From assembly GCF_003602275.1 (NCBI RefSeq), contig NZ_QZVT01000002.1, positions 124,001 to 188,000 on the forward strand: a stretch of DNA of 64,000 bases, in the 5' to 3' direction. Below are positions 49,426 to 58,126 of the stretch, one piece after another (positions within the stretch are counted from its first letter, which is position 1; every line of letters begins with the position of its first letter). Source of the DNA: Arthrobacter cheniae (lineage in GTDB: Bacteria > Actinomycetota > Actinomycetes > Actinomycetales > Micrococcaceae). A model generated the notes under the pieces. It worked only from the letters and a program-made list of their open reading frames with translations, had not been told where the DNA came from and ran no database searches. Made by a program: the position numbers and the translations under genes.

Positions 49426-49455
49426 AGTCTAGCCCGGCCCTGAATTCGTTGTCGA
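49426..49455 (-). promoter_or_regulatory. Promoter of the ileS T-box transcript
   Basis: TCGACA (49450-49455) and TAGACT (49426-49431) on the minus strand are separated by 18 bases, placing the start near 49419, just ahead of the T-box stem I. Confidence 0.7.
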
Positions 49456-49567
49456 AAGCGCGCCTGCACCATGGCAAGGGGTTCGGCTGCGGATGAATCC
49501 CGTTGTGGTGACAGCCCGGTGTTGGCAGGCTGGTTCGGATACTCAACCGCAACAGGATGGACACCGC

Positions 49568-50896
49568 ATGCCCGCTCAGGCCCTCCCTACCGCGTCAGCT
49601 CTGGACACCGCACGGTTGCTGCTGGGGGTCCTCCTTCCCACGGTCGCGGAGGGGCCGGTCATCAAGCGCCCTCGGGCCGTCGGGCTGGCCGCCCGCCTCG
49701 AACTGGACTCGAAGGCAGTCGCCATCGTGCGGAAGGTGCACGGCAAGTACCCTGACGGACCGCTGATGCTGAAGCTGCCGATCCGGAAGCAGGCCGTGGT
49801 GCTGGCGCCCGAGGACGTGGAGACCGTCCTTGCGCAATCGCCGGATCCCTTCTCCCCTGCCAGCAGCGAGAAAAAGGCCGCACTGTCGCACTTCCAGCCC
49901 TCCAACGTCCTGATCTCGCAGGGTCCGGTGCGGACGGTGCGCCGTGTCCTGCACGAACAGGTCCTGGACACCGATCACCCCGTGCACCGTCTCGCGGACG
50001 CATTCGTGCCCGTGGTGGAGGACGAGATCCAGGAGCTCCTCGTCGACGCCGTCCGCGCCGGCTCCCTGCCCTGGGACGACTTCGCGGACGCCTGGCACCG
50101 CGTGATGCGCCGCGTGGTCTTCGGGGACCACGCCGCAGACGATACCGGGCTCACCATGATGCTGGACAGGTTGCGGAAGGACGGGAACTGGGCGTTCCTC
50201 AAGCCGGTGAGAAAACGCACCCGCGCGCGCCTGAACGAACGCATCAGGGACGAACTCGCCCGCGCCGAACCGGGGAGCCTTGCCGCCGCCCTCGCGGCCG
50301 CTCCGAAGGGCGACGGCGCCGAACCCGCGGATCAGGTACCCCAGTGGCTCTTCGCCCTGGACAATACCGGCATGGCGGCCTTCCGTGCCCTGGCCGTTCT
50401 CGTGACTCATCCGGAGGCCATGGCGGCAGCGCGGCGCGAGATCGACGGCGATACGTCGGGCCGCCGGCACCTCCCGTACCTGCGCGCGTGTGTCCTCGAG
50501 GTGCTGCGGCTCTGGCCTACCACTCCGATGATCCTGCGGCAGACGACGCAGCCTGTGCAGTGGGCTCGGGGCCTGATGCCGGCGGGGTGCGGCGTGCTCA
50601 TCTACACGCCCTACTTCCACCGGGACGACCGTCACCTCCGCAGTGCCCACAACTTCTCCCCGGAGCGGTGGCTCACCGACGAGGACGACGGCTGGCCGCT
50701 GGTGCCCTTCAGCGACGGCCCGGTGGTGTGTCCCGGGAAGCAGCTCGTCCTGCTCCTGACGAGCACAGCCCTCGCCTCGCTGGTCAGCGGGCATGACTTC
50801 GAGGTGCAGGAGGGCCCGAGGCTCGACCCGGCCCGCCCCCTGCCGGGCACGATGGACAACTATTCCGTGACACTTGGGGTGTCCCTCCGGGCCTGA
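49568..50896 (+). CDS. Cytochrome P450-like protein with variant heme loop
   Basis: A 442-residue P450-fold protein. The K-helix ExxR is EVLRLWPT, the meander is FSPERW, and the heme ligand is Cys388 in FSDGPVVCPGKQLVLLL. The heme loop lacks the usual Arg/His two residues before the Cys (Val instead). The I-helix reads FALDNTGMAAFRAL without a clear acid-Thr pair. These differences suggest an unusual or non-monooxygenase reaction. ATG at 49568 follows AGGATGG; an in-frame ATG at 49493 would add 25 residues. No ferredoxin or reductase gene is adjacent. It is divergent from the ileS leader. Confidence 0.8.
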   Translation: MPAQALPTASALDTARLLLGVLLPTVAEGPVIKRPRAVGLAARLELDSKAVAIVRKVHGKYPDGPLMLKLPIRKQAVVLAPEDVETVLAQSPDPFSPASSEKKAALSHFQPSNVLISQGPVRTVRRVLHEQVLDTDHPVHRLADAFVPVVEDEIQELLVDAVRAGSLPWDDFADAWHRVMRRVVFGDHAADDTGLTMMLDRLRKDGNWAFLKPVRKRTRARLNERIRDELARAEPGSLAAALAAAPKGDGAEPADQVPQWLFALDNTGMAAFRALAVLVTHPEAMAAARREIDGDTSGRRHLPYLRACVLEVLRLWPTTPMILRQTTQPVQWARGLMPAGCGVLIYTPYFHRDDRHLRSAHNFSPERWLTDEDDGWPLVPFSDGPVVCPGKQLVLLLTSTALASLVSGHDFEVQEGPRLDPARPLPGTMDNYSVTLGVSLRA

Positions 50897-50960
50897 CCCC
50901 CGGGCCTGGCCCCGGTGCGAGCGCTCCTCCTTCACGGGCGCTGCCGGCTGCCCGGCTCCA

Positions 50961-50980
50961 CCGCCGAAACAGTTCGGCGG
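50961..50980. terminator. Hairpin between convergent P450 and lipid-kinase genes
   Basis: CCGCCGAA/TTCGGCGG, 8-bp stem, loop ACAG, in a 102-base gap between convergent genes. No T-run. Confidence 0.4.
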
Positions 50981-50998
50981 CGGCACGCGTTCCCCGGG

Positions 50999-52012
50999 TC
51001 AGAGACCCGAGATCGGGTGCGGGTGGCCGAGGGACGGTGAGCCTGCCGGCATCAGCACCTTCAGCGCCCGGGGCATCACTGTCACGGCGGCCGGGAGCGA
51101 GCCTACGAGCTCACCGTCGGCGTAGACGTTGAGGGGCTTGTCCGCCGTGATCGTGACGCTCGTTCCGCGGGCGGTCGCGACACCCGGCGTGCCGATGTGC
51201 CGGCCCCGGTACGAACGGAGGAAGGTGGCAGCGACGGTCAGGATCGACGAGCGGCCCAGCGACACCACGTCGAGGAAGCCGTCGTCGACCGTCGCCCCAG
51301 GGCAGATCCGCAGTCCACCGCCGTACTGTCCGGTGTTCCCCACGGCGATGAACCAGCCGGGGAAGATCCGCTCCTGTCCGTCGACGGACAGGGTGAAGGT
51401 CACGCTCCGCCAGGCCCATAAAGCTCTCAGCCCGCCGTAGAGATAGACGAACGGACCGAGACGCAGACGCGCCGCATTGCCGTACTCGTTCGCGAGCGCA
51501 TCGAACCCGACGTGCGCAACACCCAGAAAGGGGCGACCGTTGACGTGGCCGAGATCGATGTCGGCGCTGGCATAGCGCGCGAGGGCACGGACGGCCCGCA
51601 CGGGGTCCAGCGGCAGTCCGAGGCGTCGCACGGTGTCGTTCCCGCGGCCGCCGGCCAGGGGCAGGAGGATGGCGCCTGACTCCTGGACACCGGCGGCGAC
51701 GGCGCCGAGGAATCCATCACCGCCCAGGGCTGCGACGACGCTCCCCGGCGCAGCCGCTCGCGCCTGTTCCGTAGCCTCGCGCAGGCTCCCCGTGCGAACG
51801 ACGGAGAGCTCGAAACCTTCGCGCCTCAGCGCTGCTGCGGTGCGCGGTCCGAGCCGCCGTGCCCGGCCCCGACCGGCGGTCGGACTGACGAGGAGGAGCG
51901 CCTCTCCCCTGCGACGCGGGTCTCCGCGCCGGTCTCGGTGTGGAGACCATCGGACGTCCGGACCACAGGCGATCGGGCGGCGAGCCCTGTGGTGTCGTCC
52001 CGGCAGGGGCAC
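50999..52012 (-). CDS. Diacylglycerol kinase-family lipid kinase
   Basis: A 337-residue protein of the DAGK/YegS/sphingosine-kinase superfamily. The nucleotide-binding VVAALGGDGFLGAVAAGV and LLPLAGGRGNDTVRRLGL motifs are typical. The C-terminal beta-sandwich has GWFIAVGNTGQYGGGLRICPGATVDDGFLDVV and ADGELVGSLP. The substrate may be diacylglycerol or another lipid alcohol. The first 36 residues (before ALLLVSPTAGRGRA) are Arg-rich and not family-like. The GTG at 52012 begins next to the SDR stop, so the true start could be internal. Confidence 0.85.
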   Translation of the reverse strand: MPLPGRHHRARRPIACGPDVRWSPHRDRRGDPRRRGEALLLVSPTAGRGRARRLGPRTAAALRREGFELSVVRTGSLREATEQARAAAPGSVVAALGGDGFLGAVAAGVQESGAILLPLAGGRGNDTVRRLGLPLDPVRAVRALARYASADIDLGHVNGRPFLGVAHVGFDALANEYGNAARLRLGPFVYLYGGLRALWAWRSVTFTLSVDGQERIFPGWFIAVGNTGQYGGGLRICPGATVDDGFLDVVSLGRSSILTVAATFLRSYRGRHIGTPGVATARGTSVTITADKPLNVYADGELVGSLPAAVTVMPRALKVLMPAGSPSLGHPHPISGL

Positions 52013-52013
52013 A

Positions 52014-52808
52014 TCAGCCCCGGAGGACCTTGTGATTCGCAGCCTGCGCGAGGGGACGCAGGACGAGCTGATCGATATTCATGTGGTGCGGCGCGTTGAG
52101 CGTGAACGCCACCGCACCTGCGACGTCGTCCGCCGTCAACGGGTGGGCGACGCCCTCGTAGACCTTGTCCGCAGCGCCCTGGTCCCCACCCAGCCGGTTG
52201 AGGGAGAATTCCTCCGTGTGCACCATGCCCGGCGACACCTCGATGACCCGGATGTTGTTCTCGGCCTCCTCGAGGCGCAGCGCGCGAGCCATGGACTGCT
52301 GGGCCGCCTTCACCCCGCAGTACCCGGCGCCGCCCTCATAAGCCGCCATTGCCGCCGTCGAGGTCAGGAACAGCACACTCCCCTGGCCGGCCTCACGCAG
52401 AGCCGGCAGGAAAGCGCGCGTCATGCGCATCGAGCCGAGGACATTGACGTCGTACATCCATTCCCAGTCCTCGGTGACCGCCCCCGCCACCCGGTCCGCT
52501 CCGAAGGCGCCCCCCGCGTTGTTGACGAGGGCGTGGATCGGGCCGGACGCCGTGACCTCGGCCGTGAAGGCATCGACGGATGCCTGGTCGGTGACGTCGA
52601 GGGCCAGCGGGGTGGCTCCCGTCTCCTCGGCGAGCGCCATGAGGCGGTCGAGGCGACGGGCGGCTGCGATGACCTCCCACCCGCTCCGGCGGAGGGCACG
52701 TACGGTTGCCGCCCCGATACCGGAACTCGCCCCGGTGACGACGGCGCGCAGGGCAGAGGGGGCGGGGTCGGCAGGGGCGCCGAGGAGCGCGGAGGTGATG
52801 TGGGTCAT
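52014..52808 (-). CDS. SDR-family oxidoreductase (classical)
   Basis: A 264-residue classical short-chain dehydrogenase. The cofactor motif is VVTGASSGIGAATVRAL, the structural motif LVNNAGGAFG, and the active site has Ser (FLTSTAAMAAYEG) and Tyr/Lys in GYCGVKAAQ. It resembles YdfG-like 3-hydroxy acid or general SDR enzymes, and the substrate is not predictable. It is translated just ahead of the lipid-kinase gene on the same strand and diverges from the SulP transporter. Confidence 0.88.
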   Translation of the reverse strand: MTHITSALLGAPADPAPSALRAVVTGASSGIGAATVRALRRSGWEVIAAARRLDRLMALAEETGATPLALDVTDQASVDAFTAEVTASGPIHALVNNAGGAFGADRVAGAVTEDWEWMYDVNVLGSMRMTRAFLPALREAGQGSVLFLTSTAAMAAYEGGAGYCGVKAAQQSMARALRLEEAENNIRVIEVSPGMVHTEEFSLNRLGGDQGAADKVYEGVAHPLTADDVAGAVAFTLNAPHHMNIDQLVLRPLAQAANHKVLRG

Positions 52809-53036
52809 GGGGCAACTGTAGCGATGCCCAGACCTGCCCTGTCGAGTGTTCCCGTCAGGGTTTGTGGGGTCCTGTGACCTCCCGACCGAGGGTTTCCGGC
52901 TCGACGGCGTCGGTCGTTAGGGTTGGTAGGCACGACCGCATCGACCGACCCTCGCCCCGCCCCTCGGCAGATCGCCACCCCGGCATCCCGTTCCCTCGCG
53001 CGCGCGTCCCCGCCCGATTCCACCGAAGGACCTCGC

Positions 53037-54563
53037 ATGACGCCCACCCCGGCAAGCACCGACCAGCGCGTCCTGACACCGATGGAGCGTCAGTCGGTCC
53101 TTCATACCCTGAAGAGCCCCCGACTCCTGAAGACCGAGGTCCTTGCGGGGCTCGTCGTCGCCCTGGCCCTGATCCCGGAAGCCATCGCCTTCTCGATCAT
53201 CGCAGGCGTAGACCCGCGCCTCGGCCTGTTCGCGTCCTTCACCATGGCGGTAACCATCGCCTTCCTCGGTGGCCGACCGGCGATGATCTCCGCCGCGACC
53301 GGGGCGGTAGCGCTGGTGATCGCTCCCCTGGTCGCGAGCCACGGCGTCGACTACTTCATCGCCGCCGTCATCCTCGGCGGGACCTTCCAGGTCATCCTCG
53401 GACTCGTCGGCGTCGCCCGGCTCATGCGCTTCATCCCCCGGTCCGTCATGGTCGGCTTCGTCAACGCCCTCGCCATCCTCATCTTCATGTCGCAGGTCCC
53501 CGAACTCATCGGCGTTCCGTTCCTCGTCTATCCCATGGTCGCCGTCGGACTCCTCATCGTCTTCGGGCTCCCCCGCCTCACACGCGTCGTGCCCGCGCCG
53601 CTGGTCGCCATCGTCGTCCTGACGGTCTTCGCCGTCCTCGCGAACGTGCTCGTACCCACGGTCGGGGACAAGGGCGACCTGCCCGAGAGCCTGCCCTCGC
53701 TCTTTTTCCCGAACGTGCCGCTGACCCTGGAGACACTGCAGATCATCGTGCCGTTCGCCCTGGCGCTGGCCGCCGTCGGACTCCTCGAATCCCTGATGAC
53801 GGCGAAGCTCGTCGACGACATCACCGATACCCGCTCGGACAAGACGCGCGAGTCCTGGGGCCAGGGTGCCGCGAACATCATCACGGGCTTCTTCGGCGGC
53901 ATGGGCGGCTGCGCGATGATCGGCCAGACCATGATCAACGTGAAAGCCTCCGGCGCCCGCACCCGCATCTCGACGTTCCTCGCCGGGATCTTCCTGCTCA
54001 TCCTCGTCGTCGCGCTCGGGGACGTCGTCGCCCTGATCCCCATGGCGGCCCTCGTCGCGGTGATGATCTTCGTGTCGATCGCGACCTTCGACTGGCACAG
54101 CATCCAGCCGTCCACACTGAAGCGCATGCCCAAGAGCGAGACGACGGTCATGCTGGCCACCGTGATCGTCACGGTCTGGACGCACAACCTCGCGATCGGC
54201 GTCGGGGTGGGTGTCCTTGTCGCCATGGTCGCTTTCGCGCGCCGCGTCGCGCACTTCGTCACCGTGGAGCGCACCGAGGACACGCACGACGGCGCCCCTC
54301 ATGTCACCTACGCGGTGAACGGCGAGCTGTTCTTCGCGTCCTCGAACGATCTCTACACCCAGTTCGAGTACGCGACGGACCCCCATCGGGTGACCATCGA
54401 CCTGCACGGGTCGCACCTGTGGGACGCCTCCACCATCGCCGCCCTGGACGCCATCGAGGAGAAGTACCGGTCCTTCGGCACCCGCGTCGACGTCGTCGGC
54501 CTCAACGAGGCCTCCAGCTCGATGCGCGAGCGGCTCGGCGGCCACCTGGCGGCAGGTGGGTAG
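53037..54563 (+). CDS. SulP-family anion transporter with STAS domain
   Basis: A 508-residue permease of the SulP/SLC26 family, which transports sulfate, bicarbonate or other anions. About ten or more hydrophobic helices run from residue 36 to about 400, with the family-typical [30 protein letters not shown] and [30 protein letters not shown] stretches. A C-terminal cytoplasmic STAS domain follows (about 425-508; [22 protein letters not shown]). The anion is unknown. ATG at 53037 follows AAGGA; upstream in-frame codons from 52923 lack support. It is divergent from the SDR gene. Confidence 0.9.
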   Translation: MTPTPASTDQRVLTPMERQSVLHTLKSPRLLKTEVLAGLVVALALIPEAIAFSIIAGVDPRLGLFASFTMAVTIAFLGGRPAMISAATGAVALVIAPLVASHGVDYFIAAVILGGTFQVILGLVGVARLMRFIPRSVMVGFVNALAILIFMSQVPELIGVPFLVYPMVAVGLLIVFGLPRLTRVVPAPLVAIVVLTVFAVLANVLVPTVGDKGDLPESLPSLFFPNVPLTLETLQIIVPFALALAAVGLLESLMTAKLVDDITDTRSDKTRESWGQGAANIITGFFGGMGGCAMIGQTMINVKASGARTRISTFLAGIFLLILVVALGDVVALIPMAALVAVMIFVSIATFDWHSIQPSTLKRMPKSETTVMLATVIVTVWTHNLAIGVGVGVLVAMVAFARRVAHFVTVERTEDTHDGAPHVTYAVNGELFFASSNDLYTQFEYATDPHRVTIDLHGSHLWDASTIAALDAIEEKYRSFGTRVDVVGLNEASSSMRERLGGHLAAGG

Positions 54564-54612
54564 GACCGGATCCGTGGAATCGGGGCACTCGGCCGTAGGG
54601 AACAATGGGGGA

Positions 54613-57237
54613 ATGGCCGATACGACCCAGGGCACAGACACGCCCTCACCCCAGTCCGTTTCCGTTCCCGACAAGCCCGCGCTCGAGGGCCTCGAAGAGA
54701 GGCTGTCCCGCCGATGGCGCGAGGACGGGACCTATGCCTTCGATCGGGACACCACCCGCGAGGCGGTCTACTCGATCGACACTCCCCCGCCGACGGCGTC
54801 GGGATCGCTGCACGTGGGGCACATGTTCTCGTACACGCAGACCGACGTCATGGCGCGCTTCAAGCGGATGAGCGGCGCGAACGTCTTCTACCCGATGGGC
54901 TGGGACGACAACGGCCTGCCCACCGAGCGCCGGGTGCAGAACTACTACGGTGTCCGCTGCGACCCGTCGGTGCCCTATGACGCTTCTTACCGTCCGCCCG
55001 CCGAGCCGGCGAAGAACCAGCGCGACTTCGACGCCGTCTCGCGCCGGAACTTCATCGAGCTGTGCGAGGAACTCGCGGTCGAGGACGAGAAGGTCTTCGA
55101 GGACCTCTTCAGCACGCTCGGGCTCTCGGTCGACTGGAACCTGACGTACCGGACCATCGACGACACCTCCCGCGCCGTGTCACAGCGTGCCTTCCTCGAG
55201 AACCTCACCGCAGGCGACGCCTATCTCGCCGAGGCGCCGACCCTGTGGGACGTCACGTTCCGCACCGCGGTCGCCCAGGCGGAAGTGGAGGACCGGGAGC
55301 AGCCCGGCGCCTACCACCGCATCGCGTTCCATGCGCCCGACGGGCGGCAGGTCCACATCGAGACCACACGCCCCGAGCTCCTGCCCGCCTGTGTCGCACT
55401 GGTGGCCCACCCCGACGACGAGCGCTACCAGCCGCTCTTCGGCACCACGGTCACCTCCCCCCTGTTCGACGTCGAGGTCGAGATCAAGGCACATCCCCTC
55501 GCCAAGCCCGACAAGGGCAGCGGTATCGCCATGATCTGTACCTTCGGCGACCCGACCGACGTCACCTGGTGGCGCGAGCTCCAGCTGCCCACGCGCGCCG
55601 TCGTCGGGCGTGACGGACGCATCCGTTCCGAGACGCCCGAGTGGATCGCCACCGAGCGCGCCCGCGACAACTACGCGCAGCTGGCCGGCAAGACGATCTT
55701 CAGCGCCAAGGAGGCAGTTGTCGCCCTGCTCCGCGACAGCGGGGACCTCGACGGTGAGCCGACGAAGATCACGCACCCGGTGAACTTCTACGAGAAGGGT
55801 GACAAGCCTCTCGAGGTCGTGACCAGCCGTCAGTGGTACATCCGCAACGGAGGGCGCGACGCCGGCAAGCGGGACGCCCTGATCGAGCGCGGACGGAACA
55901 TCGAATTCCACCCGGCCTTCATGCGCTCGCGTTACGAGAACTGGATCGAAGGACTCAACGGTGACTGGCTCGTGTCACGCCAGCGCTTCTTCGGTGTCCC
56001 CGTGCCGGTCTGGTACCGGCTCGATGCCGACGGCGAGCCCGAGTACGACGAGCCCATCCTCCCAGCCTTCGCAGCGCTGCCCGTGGACCCCGCCGCGGAG
56101 GCCGCACCCGGCTTCGAGGAGTCCGCGCGCGACCAGCCCAACGGCTTCACCGGCGACAACGACGTCCTGGACACCTGGGCCACGTCGTCCCTGACACCGC
56201 AGATCGTCGGCGGCTGGACGCGGGACGAGGACCTGTTCGCCAAGGTGTTCCCGTTCGACCTGCGGCCACAGGGACACGACATCATCCGGACCTGGCTCTT
56301 CTCGACCGCGGTCCGCGCGGACGCCCTGCAGGACTCCGTACCGTGGAAGCACGCAGCTCTCTCGGGGTGGATCCTCGACCCGGACCGCAAGAAGATGTCG
56401 AAGTCCAAGGGCAACGTCGTGGTGCCCACCGACGTCCTCGAGCAGTTCGGCGCGGACGCCGTGCGCTACTGGGCGGCATCGGCGAAGCTGGGCGCGGACA
56501 CGGCCTACGAGATCAACCAGATGAAGATCGGCCGTCGCCTCGCGATCAAGCTGCTCAACGCGTCCAAATTCGTCCTGAACCTGGGCGTGACGGAGGCGTC
56601 GATCGGTGCGGGCTCGCTCGATCGCATCTCCAACGCCCTGGACCTGTCCCTCCTGGCGCAACTGCGGACGGTCACGGAGCAGGCAACGGCTGCCTTCGAG
56701 AAATACGACTACGCGCGCGCACTGCAGCTCACCGAGTCCTTCTTCTGGACCTTCACGGACGACTACGTGGAACTGGTCAAGGACCGCGCCTACGGCGACT
56801 CGGACGACGCCGGGACACGGTCGGTGCAGACCGCCCTGGCGACGACCCTGGACGCGCTCCTGCGCCTCTTCGCGCCGTTCCTGCCCTTCGCGACCGAGGA
56901 GGTCTGGAGCTGGTGGCGCGAGGGTTCCGTCCACCAGGCGGCCTGGCCCTCGGCCGACGCACTCACCGCGCTCCCTACCTCGGCCGACGCCGGTGTCCTG
57001 ACGTCGGTAGCGCTTGCCCTCGGAGGTATCCGCAAGGCCAAATCGGAGGCCAAGGTCAAGCAGCGCACCGAGGTCGAGACTGCCGTCGTGACTGCCCCGG
57101 CCGCACAGGTCGAGCGCATCCGGGCCGGTCTCGCCGACCTGCTCGCCGCCGGCAACGCGAAGGATCTCCGGCTCGCCGAGGGTGATGGCGCACTCGTGGT
57201 GTCCGACGTCGAGCTGGTGCCCCAGCCCGCGGAGTAG
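54613..57237 (+). CDS. valS: Valyl-tRNA synthetase
   Basis: Class I synthetase charging tRNA-Val. The 874-residue protein has the HIGH-equivalent HVGH at 67-70 in PPPTASGSLHVGHMFSY. YPMGWDDNGLPTERRVQNYYG and the editing-domain HIETTRPELLPACVALVAHPDD follow. KMSKS near residue 594 (RKKMSKSKGNVV) and the anticodon-binding helices complete it. This is the ValS form shared by actinobacteria. The start at 54613 gives MADTTQGTDT; AACAAT is six bases before it, so the mRNA may be leaderless. It lies 49 bases after the transporter and ends in a terminator shared with the DsbA-like gene. Confidence 0.95.
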   Translation: MADTTQGTDTPSPQSVSVPDKPALEGLEERLSRRWREDGTYAFDRDTTREAVYSIDTPPPTASGSLHVGHMFSYTQTDVMARFKRMSGANVFYPMGWDDNGLPTERRVQNYYGVRCDPSVPYDASYRPPAEPAKNQRDFDAVSRRNFIELCEELAVEDEKVFEDLFSTLGLSVDWNLTYRTIDDTSRAVSQRAFLENLTAGDAYLAEAPTLWDVTFRTAVAQAEVEDREQPGAYHRIAFHAPDGRQVHIETTRPELLPACVALVAHPDDERYQPLFGTTVTSPLFDVEVEIKAHPLAKPDKGSGIAMICTFGDPTDVTWWRELQLPTRAVVGRDGRIRSETPEWIATERARDNYAQLAGKTIFSAKEAVVALLRDSGDLDGEPTKITHPVNFYEKGDKPLEVVTSRQWYIRNGGRDAGKRDALIERGRNIEFHPAFMRSRYENWIEGLNGDWLVSRQRFFGVPVPVWYRLDADGEPEYDEPILPAFAALPVDPAAEAAPGFEESARDQPNGFTGDNDVLDTWATSSLTPQIVGGWTRDEDLFAKVFPFDLRPQGHDIIRTWLFSTAVRADALQDSVPWKHAALSGWILDPDRKKMSKSKGNVVVPTDVLEQFGADAVRYWAASAKLGADTAYEINQMKIGRRLAIKLLNASKFVLNLGVTEASIGAGSLDRISNALDLSLLAQLRTVTEQATAAFEKYDYARALQLTESFFWTFTDDYVELVKDRAYGDSDDAGTRSVQTALATTLDALLRLFAPFLPFATEEVWSWWREGSVHQAAWPSADALTALPTSADAGVLTSVALALGGIRKAKSEAKVKQRTEVETAVVTAPAAQVERIRAGLADLLAAGNAKDLRLAEGDGALVVSDVELVPQPAE

Positions 57238-57254
57238 GTTCCATCGAACGCAGG

Positions 57255-57280
57255 ACGGACCCGCCGATCGGCGGGTCCGT
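57255..57280. terminator. Bidirectional hairpin between valS and DsbA-like gene
   Basis: ACGGACCCGCC/GGCGGGTCCGT, 11-bp stem, loop GATC, TCTG after it. It separates the convergent genes. Confidence 0.7.
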
Positions 57281-57297
57281 TCTGCGTCAGCTGTGAC

Positions 57298-57915
57298 CTA
57301 GTCGAACGTAGGGCTCTCCGTGCGGGAGCGCTTTAGTTCGAAGAACTCCGGGAACTCCGCCATCAGGACGGCACCGTCGAAGATACGGCCGGCCGCCTCA
57401 CCGCGCGGGATCTTTGTGAGGACCGGGCCGAAGAACGCGGTTCCGTTGAACGCCACTACCGGTGTGCCCACCTCGTCGCCCACGCGGTCGATCCCGTCCT
57501 GGTGGGATGCGCGCAGCTGCTCGTCGTACTCGTCCGTGTGGGCGTACTTCGCCAGGTCGGCGGGCAGGCCCACCTCGTCCAGCGACTCGCGGATGACGAC
57601 GTCGAAGTCCTTGACCTGTCCGATGTGGATGCGGGTTCCCATCGCATCGTAGAGCTTCTTGACGAACTCGTCGCCGTGGAGCTCGCGGGCCGCGATGATG
57701 ACACGAACCGGACCCCAGGCCTGGAGCATCATGGCCTTGTACTCCTCGGGCAGGTCACGGCCCTCGTTGAGGACGGACAGGCTCATGACATGCCAGTCGA
57801 CCGAGATGTCCCGGACCTGCTCGACCTCGCCCATCCAGCGCGATGTGATCCAGGCGAACGGGCACAGGGGGTCGAACCAGAAATCGGCTTTCTCGACGGT
57901 GGTGGACTCGCTCAT
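57298..57915 (-). CDS. DsbA-fold protein, Rv2466c (mycothiol-dependent nitroreductase) family
   Basis: A 205-residue thioredoxin-fold protein with an inserted helical domain, similar to Mycobacterium Rv2466c. It opens FWFDPLCPFAWITSRWM, placing Cys18 in CPFA, where Rv2466c has a CPWC pair, so the second cysteine is missing. VRVIIAARELHGDEFVKKLYDAMGTRIH and TPVVAFNGTAFFGPVLTKIPRGEAA are family-typical. A redox or isomerase role with mycothiol is likely from the family, but monothiol chemistry is implied here. ATG at 57915 follows AAGGAG; upstream 16 codons are not conserved. It is divergent from the gap gene. Confidence 0.85.
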   Translation of the reverse strand: MSESTTVEKADFWFDPLCPFAWITSRWMGEVEQVRDISVDWHVMSLSVLNEGRDLPEEYKAMMLQAWGPVRVIIAARELHGDEFVKKLYDAMGTRIHIGQVKDFDVVIRESLDEVGLPADLAKYAHTDEYDEQLRASHQDGIDRVGDEVGTPVVAFNGTAFFGPVLTKIPRGEAAGRIFDGAVLMAEFPEFFELKRSRTESPTFD

Positions 57916-58126
57916 GCGGTACTCCTTCAGACGTTGGTGAGGCCGTGGCCTTTTCCGGTGCAACCTGCCCCGGCGGCTCCGTATTCCACGCCGATTGGTG
58001 CCACGCCGCCCGAGACGGTGTAATGAAGGGACACGACCAGCCGACGGTGACTGGCGCTATCCCTGCGTCGCAATCGGGCTGAATGAGTCCGCACCGGTAT
58101 CGCCGGTGCTGAAAGGGACGCAGGCA

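Noticed and set aside
52862..54598. Arg/His-rich frame across the SulP gene
   Set aside because: Off-frame reading of the transporter gene with no coding signal.
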